DNA of 64,000 bases from assembly GCF_002214565.1 (NCBI RefSeq), contig NZ_CP015106.1:1798001-1862000 (forward strand). The letters are read 5' to 3'. The position numbers and the translations under genes are program-made. A model generated the notes under the pieces. The model saw nothing but the letters and a program-made list of their open reading frames with translations, searched no databases and had not been told where the DNA came from. The stretch is from Thermococcus radiotolerans (GTDB lineage Archaea > Methanobacteriota_B > Thermococci > Thermococcales > Thermococcaceae). This document shows, piece after piece, positions 1 through 12,729 of this stretch; the stretch's first letter is position 1; each line of letters starts with the position of its first letter.

Positions 1-69
1 GAGAGCGTTGAGAAGAGGATTGGCCTGATGCGGGAGTTTGGAAAGGAGTTCGAGCCGAATTCATGCTGA
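1..69 (+). CDS. 3' end of an upstream gene (partial), possibly PurD
   Basis: An open frame runs from the window edge to a TGA at 67-69 and encodes the last 22 residues of a protein, ending VEKRIGLMREFGKEF and a short tail. The stop lies 10 bases before the purP ATG, so the gene is probably in the same purine operon. The basic, helical tail resembles the C terminus of phosphoribosylamine-glycine ligase (PurD), but so short a piece does not settle identity. Confidence 0.45.
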   Translation, partial: ESVEKRIGLMREFGKEFEPNSC

Positions 70-79
70 GGTGGTTGAG

Positions 80-1222
80 ATGATAAGCCGTGAGGAGATT
101 TTGAGCGTTCTTGAAAGCTACGATCCGGAGAAAATCACTGTCGGAGTTATTGGAAGCCACTCCGCGCTGGACATAGCCGACGGTGCAAAGGAGGAAGGTC
201 TTCCGGTTCTCGTTGTTGCCCAAAGGGGCAGGCACAGAACCTACGCCGAGTACTTCAAGCTTCGGAAGACGAGGGACGGTCTGAGCAAGGGCTTCATCGA
301 CAAGGTTATTGTCCTTGAGAAGTTTGCCCAGATCATTGATGTCCAGGAGGAGCTGGTCAAGAGAAACGTCATCTTCGTGCCGAACCGCTCCTTCGTGGTC
401 TACACGGGCATTGATAGAGTTGAGAACGACTTCAGAGTTCCCCTCTTCGGCAGCAGAAACCTCCTCAGAAGCGAGGAGAGAAGCGAGGAGAAGAGCTACT
501 ACTGGCTCCTTGAGAAGGCCGGGCTTCCCTATCCGGAGCCCGTTAAGCCAGAGGAGATTGACGAGATAGGCCTCGTCATCGTCAAGCTCCCGCACGCGAA
601 GAAGAGGCTCGAAAGGGGATTCTTCACAGCTGCTTCCTACAATGAGTTCCGCGAGAAGGCTGAGAAGCTCATCAAGCTCGGCGTAATCACCGAGGAAGAC
701 CTCACCAGGGCCAGAATCGAGCGCTACATCATCGGGCCGGTCTTCAACTTCGACTTCTTCTATTCACCGATCGACGGGGAGATTGAGCTTTTGGGCATAG
801 ACTGGCGCTTTGAGACCAGCTTAGACGGTCACGTGCGCCTTCCTGCTTCCCAGCAGCTTACCCTGCCGGGGCACCAGTTCGAGCCGGAATACACCGTCAC
901 AGGTCATGCATCCTCAACGCTCCGCGAGTCTCTCCTTGAGAAGGTCTTCGACATGGCCGAGCGCTATGTGAAGGCCACCCAGGACTATTATTCCCCTGGA
1001 ATCATCGGGCCCTTCACCCTCCAGACGGCCGTTGACAAGGATCTGAACTTCTACATCTACGACGTGGCTCCAAGAACCGGCGGCGGAACCAACATTCACA
1101 TGGCGATGGGTCATCCCTACGGCAACGCCCTCTGGAGGAAGCCGATGAGCACCGGAAGGAGGGTTGCCCTTGAGATAAAGCGCGCAATCGAGCTCGACGA
1201 GCTTGAGAAAGTCCTCACATGA
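80..1222 (+). CDS. purP: FAICAR synthetase PurP
   Basis: 5-formaminoimidazole-4-carboxamide ribonucleotide synthetase: ATP- and formate-dependent formylation of AICAR, which replaces the PurH transformylase in archaea. The 380-residue protein has the family's N-terminal domain (ESYDPEKITVGVIGSHSALD) and an ATP-grasp C-terminal part ending in PRTGGGTNIHM. An upstream in-frame ATG at 38 would overlap the preceding gene; the ATG at 80 has GAGGTGG at 69-75 and gives the usual start. purS follows after 10 bases. A second PurP-family gene lies at 4291. Confidence 0.93.
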   Translation: MISREEILSVLESYDPEKITVGVIGSHSALDIADGAKEEGLPVLVVAQRGRHRTYAEYFKLRKTRDGLSKGFIDKVIVLEKFAQIIDVQEELVKRNVIFVPNRSFVVYTGIDRVENDFRVPLFGSRNLLRSEERSEEKSYYWLLEKAGLPYPEPVKPEEIDEIGLVIVKLPHAKKRLERGFFTAASYNEFREKAEKLIKLGVITEEDLTRARIERYIIGPVFNFDFFYSPIDGEIELLGIDWRFETSLDGHVRLPASQQLTLPGHQFEPEYTVTGHASSTLRESLLEKVFDMAERYVKATQDYYSPGIIGPFTLQTAVDKDLNFYIYDVAPRTGGGTNIHMAMGHPYGNALWRKPMSTGRRVALEIKRAIELDELEKVLT

Positions 1223-1232
1223 GGTGGTTGGA

Positions 1233-1475
1233 ATGAGATGGAAGGTTACCGTCATCGTTCGTCTTAAGGAAGGACTGAACGACCCCGAGGGAAGGGTCAT
1301 AGGAAACGCCCTCAGAAACCTCGGATACGCCGTGGATAATCTTCGCGTTCCCAAGTACTTCGAGTTCGAGCTGGAGAGTGAAGAACCGGAAAAGGAAGTA
1401 GAGGGGATGTGCAAAAAGCTCCTCGCTAACCCGCTCATCCACGACTACGAGTACAGCATAGAGCCGGTGAGCTGA
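1233..1475 (+). CDS. purS: FGAM synthetase subunit PurS
   Basis: Small subunit (80 residues) of the three-part phosphoribosylformylglycinamidine synthetase. It bridges PurQ and PurL so that ammonia can be channelled between them. The sequence has the family pattern: beta strand [12 protein letters not shown], then DPEG and NALRNLGY. The ATG at 1233 follows a GAGGTGG motif at 1221; a possible earlier GTG/ATG at 1203 would overlap purP. purQ starts one base after the stop. Confidence 0.93.
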   Translation: MRWKVTVIVRLKEGLNDPEGRVIGNALRNLGYAVDNLRVPKYFEFELESEEPEKEVEGMCKKLLANPLIHDYEYSIEPVS

Positions 1476-1476
1476 G

Positions 1477-2148
1477 ATGGTCCGCTTCGCCGTGATCGTA
1501 TTCCCCGGAACGAACTGCGACTTCGAGACAGAGAGGGCAATAAGAAAGGCCGGTGCCGAGGCCGAGCGCGTCTGGTACAGAGCCAACCTCAAGGACTTTG
1601 ACGGGGTTGTTCTGCCAGGTGGCTTCAGCTACGCTGATTATCTCCGCGCTGGGGCGATAGCCGCTCGTCAGGAGATAATGGAGGAGGTCAAGGAGTTCGC
1701 CCGAGAGGGAAGGCCCATCCTTGGGATATGTAACGGCTTCCAGGTTCTGACGGAGGCAGATCTCCTTCCGGGAGCACTGAGGCCGAACAGAATCCCGCGC
1801 TTCCTCTGCAAGTGGGTTCATCTTCGCGTTAACGACGTCGAGACGCCGTTCACTTTCCTCTACGAGCCGGGAGAGGTCATAAGAATGCCGATAGCCCATG
1901 CGGAGGGCAACTACTACATTGACGACCCGTCGAAGGTCAGAGTAGTTTTCCAGTACAGCGACGAGAAAGGAAACGTGAGCGAAGAAGCCAATCCCAACGG
2001 CTCGGTTCTCAACATAGCGGCGATAGCCAACGAGGGGGGCAACGTCCTCGGAACCATGCCCCACCCGGAGCGTGCGAGTGATCGCTTTTTAGGCAGTGAA
2101 GACGGCCTGAGGCTGTTCAAAAGCATGGTTGAGTGGGCGAGGAGGTGA
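1477..2148 (+). CDS. purQ: FGAM synthetase glutaminase subunit PurQ
   Basis: Class I glutamine amidotransferase subunit (223 residues) that releases ammonia from glutamine for PurL in the fourth step of purine synthesis. Visible motifs: [10 protein letters not shown] at the N terminus, the nucleophile elbow GICNGFQ (catalytic Cys near residue 86), and the catalytic His/Glu in MPHPERAS near the C terminus. It starts one base after purS and its end overlaps the ribosome-binding region of purL. Confidence 0.96.
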   Translation: MVRFAVIVFPGTNCDFETERAIRKAGAEAERVWYRANLKDFDGVVLPGGFSYADYLRAGAIAARQEIMEEVKEFAREGRPILGICNGFQVLTEADLLPGALRPNRIPRFLCKWVHLRVNDVETPFTFLYEPGEVIRMPIAHAEGNYYIDDPSKVRVVFQYSDEKGNVSEEANPNGSVLNIAAIANEGGNVLGTMPHPERASDRFLGSEDGLRLFKSMVEWARR

Positions 2149-2152
2149 TTCT

Positions 2153-5286
<3,134 letters not shown>

Positions 5287-5310
5287 AACTGTTTAATTCC
5301 CGCTCGGATA

Positions 5311-5322
5311 GGTTTATAAATT
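5311..5322 (+). promoter_or_regulatory. TATA box of the GMP synthase operon
   Basis: GGTTTATAAATT at 5311-5322 is a good archaeal TATA element. Transcription would begin near 5340-5345, downstream of the ATG at 5332. This argues that translation of the synthetase subunit starts at 5356, which has its own AGGTGGTG site. Confidence 0.7.
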
Positions 5323-5355
5323 GACGTCCGAATGGTTGGCAAAAAGGTGGTGCTC

Positions 5356-6279
5356 ATGTGGGAGAGGTTCATCGAGGAGAAGGTTGAGGAGATTAGGGAA
5401 ACGGTCGGCGATGGTAAGGCAATAATAGCACTCTCCGGCGGCGTTGACAGCTCGGTCGCTGCGGTGCTTGCTCACAAGGCCATAGGCGATAAGCTCCACG
5501 CGGTCTTCGTCAACACCGGCTTCATGAGGAAGGGCGAACCTGAATTCGTCGTCAGGACATTCAGGGACGAGTTCGGTCTCAACCTGCACTACATCGATGC
5601 CGGCGAGAGGTTCTTCAGCGAGCTCAAGGGCGTCACAGACCCCGAGGAGAAGAGGAAGATAATCGGCAGGGTCTTTATCGAGGTCTTCGAGGAGGTCGCG
5701 AGGGAGATTGACGCCCAGTTCCTCATCCAGGGAACGATAGCCCCGGACTGGATCGAGAGCAAGGGGAAAATCAAGAGCCACCACAACGTTGGCGGACTGC
5801 CGGAGAGGCTCAACCTCAAGCTGATAGAGCCGCTCCGCGACCTCTACAAGGACGAGGTCAGGGAGCTTGGCAGGGAGCTCGGCCTCCCGGAGAAGATATA
5901 CAACCGCATGCCCTTCCCGGGGCCCGGCCTTGCCGTCCGCGTCCTTGGAGAGGTCACGCCGGAGAAGGTTGCCATTGTTAGAGAAGCTAATGCTATAGTC
6001 GAGGAGGAGATCGAGAAGGCGGGACTGAAGCCCTGGCAGGCATTCGCTGTTCTGCTGGGAGTGAAGACCGTTGGCGTTCAGGGCGATATAAGGGCCTACA
6101 AAGAAACAATCGCCGTCCGCGTCGTTGAGAGCCTCGACGGCATGACCGCCAATGCCATGAACGTTCCCTTCGAGGTCCTGCAGAGGATAGCCTTCAGGAT
6201 AACCAGCGAGATTCCTGAGGTTGGAAGGGTGCTCTACGATATCACCAACAAGCCCCCGGCGACGATTGAGTTCGAGTGA
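5356..6279 (+). CDS. guaAB: GMP synthase, ATP-pyrophosphatase subunit (GuaA-B)
   Basis: Synthetase subunit (307 residues) of the archaeal two-subunit GMP synthase. It adenylates XMP and replaces the adenylate with ammonia. The PP-loop is [15 protein letters not shown] near residues 30-42, and the C terminus has the dimerisation domain with the typical end [12 protein letters not shown]. The ATG at 5356 follows AGGTGGTG and lies downstream of the inferred transcript start. The glutaminase subunit follows after 9 bases. Confidence 0.95.
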   Translation: MWERFIEEKVEEIRETVGDGKAIIALSGGVDSSVAAVLAHKAIGDKLHAVFVNTGFMRKGEPEFVVRTFRDEFGLNLHYIDAGERFFSELKGVTDPEEKRKIIGRVFIEVFEEVAREIDAQFLIQGTIAPDWIESKGKIKSHHNVGGLPERLNLKLIEPLRDLYKDEVRELGRELGLPEKIYNRMPFPGPGLAVRVLGEVTPEKVAIVREANAIVEEEIEKAGLKPWQAFAVLLGVKTVGVQGDIRAYKETIAVRVVESLDGMTANAMNVPFEVLQRIAFRITSEIPEVGRVLYDITNKPPATIEFE

Positions 6280-6288
6280 GGTGGTGGT

Positions 6289-6858
6289 ATGATAATCATA
6301 ATGGACAACGGCGGGCAGTACGTTCACAGGATTTGGAGGACTCTGAGATACCTCGGTGTCGAGGCCAAGATAATCCCCAACACGACACCGCTTGAGGAGA
6401 TAAAGGCCATGAAGCCAAAGGGCATAATCTTCTCAGGCGGCCCGGACATCGAGAAGACCGGCAACTGCTCCGCCATCTTGGAGCACTACGACGAGTTTAG
6501 CGTCCCCGTCCTTGGCATCTGTCTTGGCCACCAGCTGATAGCGAAGCACTTCGGTGGAAAGGTCGGAAGGGGCGAAAAGGCCGAATACAGCCTCGTTGAG
6601 GTGGAGATACTGGAGGAGAACGACATCTTCCGGGGACTTCCGAAGAGGCTCAAGGTCTGGGAGAGCCACATGGACGAGGTGAAGGAGCTTCCCGAGGGCT
6701 TCAGGCTCTTGGCCAGAAGTGAGACCTGCCCGGTCGAGGCCATGAAGCACGAGAGCCTTCCCCTCTACGGCGTTCAGTTCCACCCCGAGGTCTTCCACAC
6801 CGAGCGTGGGGCAGACATTTACCGCAACTTCGCGGAGCTCTGCGGGGAGCTCAGATAG
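6289..6858 (+). CDS. guaAA: GMP synthase, glutaminase subunit (GuaA-A)
   Basis: Class I glutamine amidotransferase (189 residues) that supplies ammonia to the GuaA-B subunit encoded just upstream. Visible: [17 protein letters not shown], the nucleophile elbow GICLGHQ (Cys near residue 77), and [13 protein letters not shown] with the catalytic His/Glu. The GAGGTGGT motif at 6278 precedes the ATG. A pyrimidine-rich stretch follows the stop (6859-6912) and may end transcription. Confidence 0.95.
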   Translation: MIIIMDNGGQYVHRIWRTLRYLGVEAKIIPNTTPLEEIKAMKPKGIIFSGGPDIEKTGNCSAILEHYDEFSVPVLGICLGHQLIAKHFGGKVGRGEKAEYSLVEVEILEENDIFRGLPKRLKVWESHMDEVKELPEGFRLLARSETCPVEAMKHESLPLYGVQFHPEVFHTERGADIYRNFAELCGELR

Positions 6859-6969
6859 TCGGTCCTCTCCCCATCTTTTGTCGGCAACGGGTTCTCTCAT
6901 CCTCGCTCCTCCATCACGTTGGGGCCACTATGAAAATTCTTGCTGGTTACGACTAAAGATTGCAAATTA

Positions 6970-6982
6970 GAAAACTTTTTAA
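6970..6982 (+). promoter_or_regulatory. TATA box upstream of the gene at 7013
   Basis: AACTTTTTAAAG near 6972-6984 is an A/T-rich TATA-like element 30-40 bases before the TTG start at 7013. A GGTGAT motif at 7004-7009 provides the ribosome-binding site. The remainder of 6859-7000 contains no convincing gene. Confidence 0.5.
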
Positions 6983-7012
6983 AGTTTAGTTCTTACTATC
7001 TTTGGTGATAGT

Positions 7013-7288
7013 TTGGGGCACACGGTCTACTACCGCACCAAGATTGATAGATGGGAGGAGTTCAGGGGGTTCCTAAAGAAGATCTGCGAAGGGCTCGGTT
7101 TCGGTTTCCTTGAGGGCGAAGATGCAGTCATAATCTTTCCGGAATGCCACGGTGTCGAGCCCTTGGAGATAAAGAAGAGGGGTAAGGGGTTCGTCAAGAC
7201 GAACCTCGTCGAGCCCTGTCACTCGATTTATCTGCTCGTTCTTCATTCGGTTTCTTCATTCGGCTCTGTCGAGCTCTGGGAGGACTGA
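7013..7288 (+). CDS. Small conserved-type hypothetical protein
   Basis: 91-residue soluble protein of unknown function, starting with TTG after GGTGAT. It begins GHTVYYRTKIDRWEEF and contains FPECHGVEPLEI and VEPCHSIYLLVLH. The two Cys-X-X/His patterns (ECHG, PCHS) could bind metal, which is inference. Its 3' end overlaps the convergent gene 7243-7989 by 46 bases, so the two transcripts are antisense at their ends. Confidence 0.6.
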   Translation: MGHTVYYRTKIDRWEEFRGFLKKICEGLGFGFLEGEDAVIIFPECHGVEPLEIKKRGKGFVKTNLVEPCHSIYLLVLHSVSSFGSVELWED

Positions 7289-7989
7289 TCCGTGAGGTAG
7301 ACCTCTATTATCTTGACCGGAACCGCTCCCTTGAGCTTTCTGTCCTCCACGATAAGCTTCACCACCCTGCCAATCTCTAGGTCTTCCACGGCATCGACCC
7401 AGTAGTGGCCGGGCTTGACGTTTGCCGCTATGTCGTCGTGCACAAAGACCCTGACGACATCGCCTTTGATCTCTTCAACAATGCCGTAGGTGTAGTCCCT
7501 CCCGTATCTCTGCTTGAAGTACCACCTGAATGCCATGACGACTGCAAAGGCCACAAGGAGATATGCGTAGTAATAGTAGATGCTCGTGGCTATCCTGCGT
7601 ATCATCAGGTACCCGAGGAAAACTGCAAAGGAAATTGCCGATATTGCATAGTAGAAGAACCTGTACGGCTCGTGCTCAACAAAGAACTCTCTGTTTCTGA
7701 CCAGGGTATAGCGAAGATAGAGGAAGTACACCACTGCCACTCCCACAAGCCACAGTGGACTAGCCTTGATGAAGAGCAGGCCGAGGTTCACAATAAGGTA
7801 AAGAAGAAATGCCAGTTGGAGCTTGAGGCTGAGGTACTCATGAGTTGTGAGCCTCTTTTTCACGAGCCTGCTCAGGTACTTAAAGCTCGGCGGTTCCTTT
7901 GAGGGGGAGGGATTGATGAAATCTATGATGCCGTGGATCGCTGAATCCACAGACTCACCGATTCCGTAGAGGATGTCTTCCACCGACAT
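7243..7989 (-). CDS. DUF2101-type membrane protein, last gene of the CetZ-pilin operon
   Basis: 248-residue integral membrane protein. The N-terminal cytosolic part contains INPSPSKEPPSFKYLS. Four to five membrane segments lie at roughly residues 55-165, and a soluble C-terminal beta-rich domain has VRVFVHDDIAANVKPGHYWVD and ends in a Ser/Thr/Glu-rich tail. It resembles archaeal DUF2101 proteins, whose function is unknown. It starts 4 bases after the preceding pilin-like gene, with GGGGTGAAATC as ribosome-binding site, so it is probably co-expressed with the pilins and could serve as a membrane partner in their assembly (inference). Confidence 0.65.
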   Translation of the reverse strand: MSVEDILYGIGESVDSAIHGIIDFINPSPSKEPPSFKYLSRLVKKRLTTHEYLSLKLQLAFLLYLIVNLGLLFIKASPLWLVGVAVVYFLYLRYTLVRNREFFVEHEPYRFFYYAISAISFAVFLGYLMIRRIATSIYYYYAYLLVAFAVVMAFRWYFKQRYGRDYTYGIVEEIKGDVVRVFVHDDIAANVKPGHYWVDAVEDLEIGRVVKLIVEDRKLKGAVPVKIIEVYLTDQSSQSSTEPNEETE

Positions 7990-7993
7990 GATT

Positions 7994-10510
7994 TCACCCC
8001 TTCAGCAGGTCCTCTGCTCCTGTAGGTCCGAGTATCGCAATGGCCGTCTGGTTATCCATAAAGAACGGCACTATGCTTAAGTCTCCAGTCAGTGCACTTG
8101 TGCCGTAGGAAATGCCCCAGACACGGTAGCCGGGCGTCTTTGTCATGCTTCCGAAGTAGTAGTTGAGGAAGTAGTAGTCAACGCTCGTCTGCCCTTCTTC
8201 GACTGATATTCCAAAGTTGTTGAATATGTCAAAGAGCTTTCTGTCGTAGTCTGCATTGGGCACCATAAAGCTGACGAGACCTATCGGATAGTACTCTCCA
8301 CCGTACTTCAGTCCGAGCTCGTCCTGTATGCTCTTTGCTAGTTGGAAGTACTTGTTGTGGTTTACCCTGCTGTTTTCAAGGCGCTCGAAGAACGATACGC
8401 CCGTGTAGGTTCCAAAGTACTTCTGGTCTATTATGCACGATATCAGCGGCTGGAGGTCATAGGCTCTCCCTGCTGTTATTTGTATTTGTGCATTTTGAGT
8501 TGGTCTTTGTTCTATTTGAGTTGATATTGTGACTGTTGGAGGAATCTGTGTATATTTACGAACACGTATCCAGTCAATGTACCCATGCCTTGTATCTGAA
8601 TCTGTATCCGCAGCGATCTGCAGATGGAACCTTGTTAGAGGGGGCGACACTCCACTAGTTAACCAGCTATTTGAATAAGAATCCCAAAATTGTATCTGAG
8701 TGCCAGTATAAATCACTTGAAAACCTTGCCACTCTGTGGACCTTATTTGATTCCCAACAGCAGGATACGAGTCGTATACTCTTAGGGATTTATAGTTCCA
8801 AGAGTACCCATCATAGTCATACCCATCGTACCATGCATAAATAGCGGAATTGCTGAGCCATGGTGTGGTTTGTTGTGGTACTAGACCGATGGTTAAATCG
8901 GTATCATACAGGTATACATTCCTCCCTCTGTAATAAGTGTATCCTCCAAGCCTCCAAACACCTTCAATAATCACATTCGGAACAAAACTTTTGAGAGTAT
9001 TTATGTAGTATTGGTTGTTCCAGTTGCCCCACATCTTGATGTACCCATTTTCAATTGAATAATAATCTGTATTCGTTGTCCATTTTGTTGTGTCCAGTGA
9101 ATTTCCGTCAAACTCATCATAAAAATCAAATACCCTACTTGCATTTCCTAGTGTCTCTATACCGCTTGAATCAAAATATATACTAAGCGTTACTTGGGAA
9201 TTTGCTGGGATTGTGACATTAACCCATATCAGTGCCTCTTTGTCCGATGTATCCCAATTTTCAACCCAAAAGTTTACAGGATTGCAATTTGAGTCGTAGA
9301 TCTCCAGTATAGGGATGTTATTCCCATCGGGATCCGCAGTGTCAAAAAACGTGTTTAATGTATTTGGATCTGTGATGTGGGAGCTGTCAATGTAAATGGG
9401 AACTTGGAAGTTCGTTAGATCGTCCCCTCTGCTATTTTGGATAGTTACGTTAAGTCTGTTCCCCAATAAAGAGCACCAAGTGGCTCTTTCCGCTTCCCCA
9501 CTAACATTTTCAAAAATAAGAACTCCAACGTCATCGTCGTTGAAGACCTCTAGTGGCGAAATTGGGACGCCGTTTAAAGTAGTGTTTACAATGACGGGGG
9601 AGGATATGCTGGTTATATTGCCGTTGCGCAGTACGTATCCATCGGCACCGTCCCCAGGATATGTGTTTCCGTAGAAGATATGACCGGAATCCCAGGCCGT
9701 TGAGGAGTACTTTCCAAGGACGTGATCATCCTCACTCGTTCCGTTTCCATAGAGGGTCTTAATGGGCCTTTCTATGATCTCGGGGAAGGTATATTCACAG
9801 GGCTCAATTGAGCGGTAGTATCTGCCGTATGTTAGTGCAGAGAATATGGGATCTTCAAGGTTTTCGATTGAAATTGTTGAATATACGTAGTTTTCCCTTG
9901 GTATGGGGCCGGTATAAACAACCTTTCCGGAGACGTCTGAAATCGTTACATCTCTTATCTTGGCCCGTATGACTATCCTAAAGGCGTCCAATGGAGCAAC
10001 GGTTAGTTCGATGTTGCTCCTGAGGAAATTGCTCCTCTCAGAAGAACTCATGGTCCTAATCTCGCCGAGTGTTTTATTTGCTATCCTGAGCTCGTATCCT
10101 TGCTGCCTCAGCTTCTGAGAGATGTTACCGAGCCAGCCTAGAACCGTTTGATCCTTCATCAGCCGTTCGGAGTAGTTGCTCGCAACCTGTGTGGACTGGC
10201 CAAACAAAACTAGGTCACGTATTGTGGCGTTTGCCATGCCGTTTGGGTCATTTGGGTCCAAAAAGTCCCGTGTGTTTGCAATGTAATCTACAACGGTGAC
10301 TATAGCTCTTTTTCCGGATATCTCGAGGGTTCTTTGAAAGTCCAGCTCAACGTACGAGACTACCCTGTACGTTTTCTCAACCTGCGTTCTCTCGCTCTGG
10401 CTCATTATTATCTGAGACGAGACGTCCTCGTACGTCGCTAAGAGTAGCATCAGGGGTATGAGCAGGAGGATGACCGTTGAATTCATTAGGAACGCTCGCC
10501 GTTTTCTCAT
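7994..10510 (-). CDS. Large pilin-like surface protein with DUF2341 module
   Basis: 838 residues. The N terminus (MRKRRAFLMNSTVILLLIPL) is a basic patch followed by a hydrophobic helix like that of type IV pilins. The middle, from about residue 365, is a DUF2341-type module (DLTNFQVPIYID, SQVTLSIYFDSSGIETLGN) followed by a LamG/concanavalin-like region (FYDEFDGNSLDTTKW). This points to carbohydrate or surface binding. The C-terminal part has a separate composition and ends ILGPTGAEDLLKG. The gene's centre (about 8470-9420) is clearly more AT-rich than its ends. It overlaps the preceding pilin gene by one base (TGATG). Confidence 0.75.
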   Translation of the reverse strand: MRKRRAFLMNSTVILLLIPLMLLLATYEDVSSQIIMSQSERTQVEKTYRVVSYVELDFQRTLEISGKRAIVTVVDYIANTRDFLDPNDPNGMANATIRDLVLFGQSTQVASNYSERLMKDQTVLGWLGNISQKLRQQGYELRIANKTLGEIRTMSSSERSNFLRSNIELTVAPLDAFRIVIRAKIRDVTISDVSGKVVYTGPIPRENYVYSTISIENLEDPIFSALTYGRYYRSIEPCEYTFPEIIERPIKTLYGNGTSEDDHVLGKYSSTAWDSGHIFYGNTYPGDGADGYVLRNGNITSISSPVIVNTTLNGVPISPLEVFNDDDVGVLIFENVSGEAERATWCSLLGNRLNVTIQNSRGDDLTNFQVPIYIDSSHITDPNTLNTFFDTADPDGNNIPILEIYDSNCNPVNFWVENWDTSDKEALIWVNVTIPANSQVTLSIYFDSSGIETLGNASRVFDFYDEFDGNSLDTTKWTTNTDYYSIENGYIKMWGNWNNQYYINTLKSFVPNVIIEGVWRLGGYTYYRGRNVYLYDTDLTIGLVPQQTTPWLSNSAIYAWYDGYDYDGYSWNYKSLRVYDSYPAVGNQIRSTEWQGFQVIYTGTQIQFWDSYSNSWLTSGVSPPLTRFHLQIAADTDSDTRHGYIDWIRVRKYTQIPPTVTISTQIEQRPTQNAQIQITAGRAYDLQPLISCIIDQKYFGTYTGVSFFERLENSRVNHNKYFQLAKSIQDELGLKYGGEYYPIGLVSFMVPNADYDRKLFDIFNNFGISVEEGQTSVDYYFLNYYFGSMTKTPGYRVWGISYGTSALTGDLSIVPFFMDNQTAIAILGPTGAEDLLKG

Positions 10511-12729
10511 CAGCTCTCCCTCCAGACTCTGAGTGTTATGGTGATGGGCTGGAACAGGCCTGGTATGTTGCCCATGGAGACGAAGACTATGTTAACCGTT
10601 GGCGGTAGCTGCACCAGTATCGGGTCGGCCTGGGTCCCGTCTCCGCCCAGGTTGTTGAACAGCCTTATTATTGCGTCGTCGACTGCGTATCTGCCCCTAC
10701 CGTCGAGGAGGTCCTGGGCAGTGACATCGCAGTAGGGGGAATCTCCCGCGGTCACATAGTGAGGCGAGTTGTCCCCAACCCAGTAGTACGTTATATTGTA
10801 GCCGGAACACCCGGGTCTCAGAAGGGCTGGGAATACATTGCCGTAGCCTGCGAAACCCTGAATGACGTATGTGAGCTCTCCATATCCATATTTTGGTTGT
10901 AGTCTGTAATAGTTCCCTAATGATATCGTGATGCTGTTATCCCCTGGGGCGATCGCATTGGGGAGCGGGTCATATTTGTAGTCAAAGCTGTCTTTGGAAT
11001 ATCCAATCTGGGCAAAATGTGTAAACGGATTTGAGGGGTTACATGTTATATCTCCGCCTCCATCGTAGCAGTAAATATATGTTGGGGCTACTAGTAGAGG
11101 GTTACTAATCTGCATAGTTTGGTAGGGGGTTGTACCTGCATAGTATCTCCATGGGAATTGGAATCTTACCCACAGAGGAGTTGTTCCTTGGGGCACGTTA
11201 AAGTTTATTGCCACAGAGTCGGTCCAATCTTGATTCGGAAGGCTTATGGGCTCTGTTATATCTATGGTGTATGAAGTGAGGAGAACCCCGGGCGTGTAAT
11301 CGGCTTCTATGAATGACAAATCCCTGATTAGACGTATCCTCTTTGAATATTCCAAATCTTTGGAACTTTCATCCCCATTACCGCCGATGAAAAATTTAAG
11401 GACGACCCACTTGCCTGAGATTTGTGAATAATTGTATCCCGCACCACTTAGAGCCTGGGATATTGTTGCATTTGTCCAGTAACATGTTTTGATTTCTGTG
11501 GTGATATTGTATTGGCAATAAGTTGGGCTAACATTAACCTCATTGGTAAACACAAATCTCAGCGTGATATTATCGGTGGGACTTATGTTCTCTGCAGCCA
11601 CTTGAATGTTCATGCCAGTTAATATGCCCGGCACCATTAAGAACTTCCAGTATTCTATCCCATAGTTTGAGGTGACATCATCGAGATAAAACTTTTTGGG
11701 GAATTTTAACGTTGAGGGAGTCGATGTTTTGTACTTTACGGTCACATATTGAGCTGCATCTTCGCCCCCCCGGTAATACCACTCTCTGGTACGTCTATTA
11801 TAATAGTAGTTATCGTTGTAGTTCTGAACTTCGAACACAACTTCTTGGCCGTTACTAATAGCATCTTGGACTACTTCAACTAGATTACATGAATCTCCAT
11901 TGGTGGAGTCTCTGACTAAGTCATTCGCTTCAACAAGACTCCACTGGTCATACTGATTTCCGGTTATCTCTCCGGTGCATGTGACTGGGTTCCCATTAAC
12001 ATACAAGCGATATGTACTATCAACCCATGCTCCTTCAATAAACCATTTTACCTCCTCTATCACGGCATCTCTAGGAATAGTACCTGCGGGTATTACGTAC
12101 TTTATTGTCACGTGTTCATCAGAGTCTGGAGCTGCAGACTCAATGTATCCGCCCCTTATCGTGTATGTGTTCTCCTTGCTCCCCAGCTTGTTGAGGAATG
12201 CCCTCGCCATGTAGCCCCTCGGTGTCTGGTTGAAGGCGTAGCCGCTGAGTATAAGGGTCGCTGGGGTAACGTCCTGGGCGGCGGAGTAGTTGGAGCCGAC
12301 CTTACGGAGGTACGGGCTTGTGTAGTTGTTTATCAGGAGTTCGTAGTTGTAGTCCTTGAGGGTGCTGTTTAGTATGTACCCCAGTATAACTTCTGCCTTG
12401 TGGGTAAGGTTTGCTCCTGGAAAGAGCGGGGCTGTCGCCCAGTAAGTGGCAACGATATCTATAGGGGACATGTCCGGACTAACGAGGGCAAGATTCAGTG
12501 TTCCGTCGTCTGTCCAGTTCTTTATCACTCCTGGTGGGACGAACGTCCAAAGAGGCTGTGTTCTCATCGTTGTGAGGGAATCCTCTGCCAGGTACTTAGA
12601 TTGGGAGCGCATGTAGGTGGAGTACACCTGCGTGCTTGGATTGATTTGGGTTATGCTTACCACGAACATGGTGACTAGGAGAAGTGCAAGTATCGCATCC
12701 AGAGTGAATATGAATCCTCGCCTCTTCAT
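10510..12729 (-). CDS. Large pilin-like surface protein
   Basis: 739 residues. It begins MKRRGFIFTLDAILALLLVT, a class III (type IV pilin) signal: basic residues, a short polar stretch, then a hydrophobic helix with an acidic residue near its start. The following region is Thr/Ser/Asn/Tyr-rich and beta-like, as expected outside the cell. The centre (about 10870-12130) is more AT-rich than both ends, suggesting exchange of an external module. Its ATG overlaps the stop of the preceding reading frame (ATGA at 12726-12729), so that frame was meant to extend this far, which matters for the TAG at 12969. No known enzyme motif seen. Confidence 0.75.
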   Translation of the reverse strand: MKRRGFIFTLDAILALLLVTMFVVSITQINPSTQVYSTYMRSQSKYLAEDSLTTMRTQPLWTFVPPGVIKNWTDDGTLNLALVSPDMSPIDIVATYWATAPLFPGANLTHKAEVILGYILNSTLKDYNYELLINNYTSPYLRKVGSNYSAAQDVTPATLILSGYAFNQTPRGYMARAFLNKLGSKENTYTIRGGYIESAAPDSDEHVTIKYVIPAGTIPRDAVIEEVKWFIEGAWVDSTYRLYVNGNPVTCTGEITGNQYDQWSLVEANDLVRDSTNGDSCNLVEVVQDAISNGQEVVFEVQNYNDNYYYNRRTREWYYRGGEDAAQYVTVKYKTSTPSTLKFPKKFYLDDVTSNYGIEYWKFLMVPGILTGMNIQVAAENISPTDNITLRFVFTNEVNVSPTYCQYNITTEIKTCYWTNATISQALSGAGYNYSQISGKWVVLKFFIGGNGDESSKDLEYSKRIRLIRDLSFIEADYTPGVLLTSYTIDITEPISLPNQDWTDSVAINFNVPQGTTPLWVRFQFPWRYYAGTTPYQTMQISNPLLVAPTYIYCYDGGGDITCNPSNPFTHFAQIGYSKDSFDYKYDPLPNAIAPGDNSITISLGNYYRLQPKYGYGELTYVIQGFAGYGNVFPALLRPGCSGYNITYYWVGDNSPHYVTAGDSPYCDVTAQDLLDGRGRYAVDDAIIRLFNNLGGDGTQADPILVQLPPTVNIVFVSMGNIPGLFQPITITLRVWRES

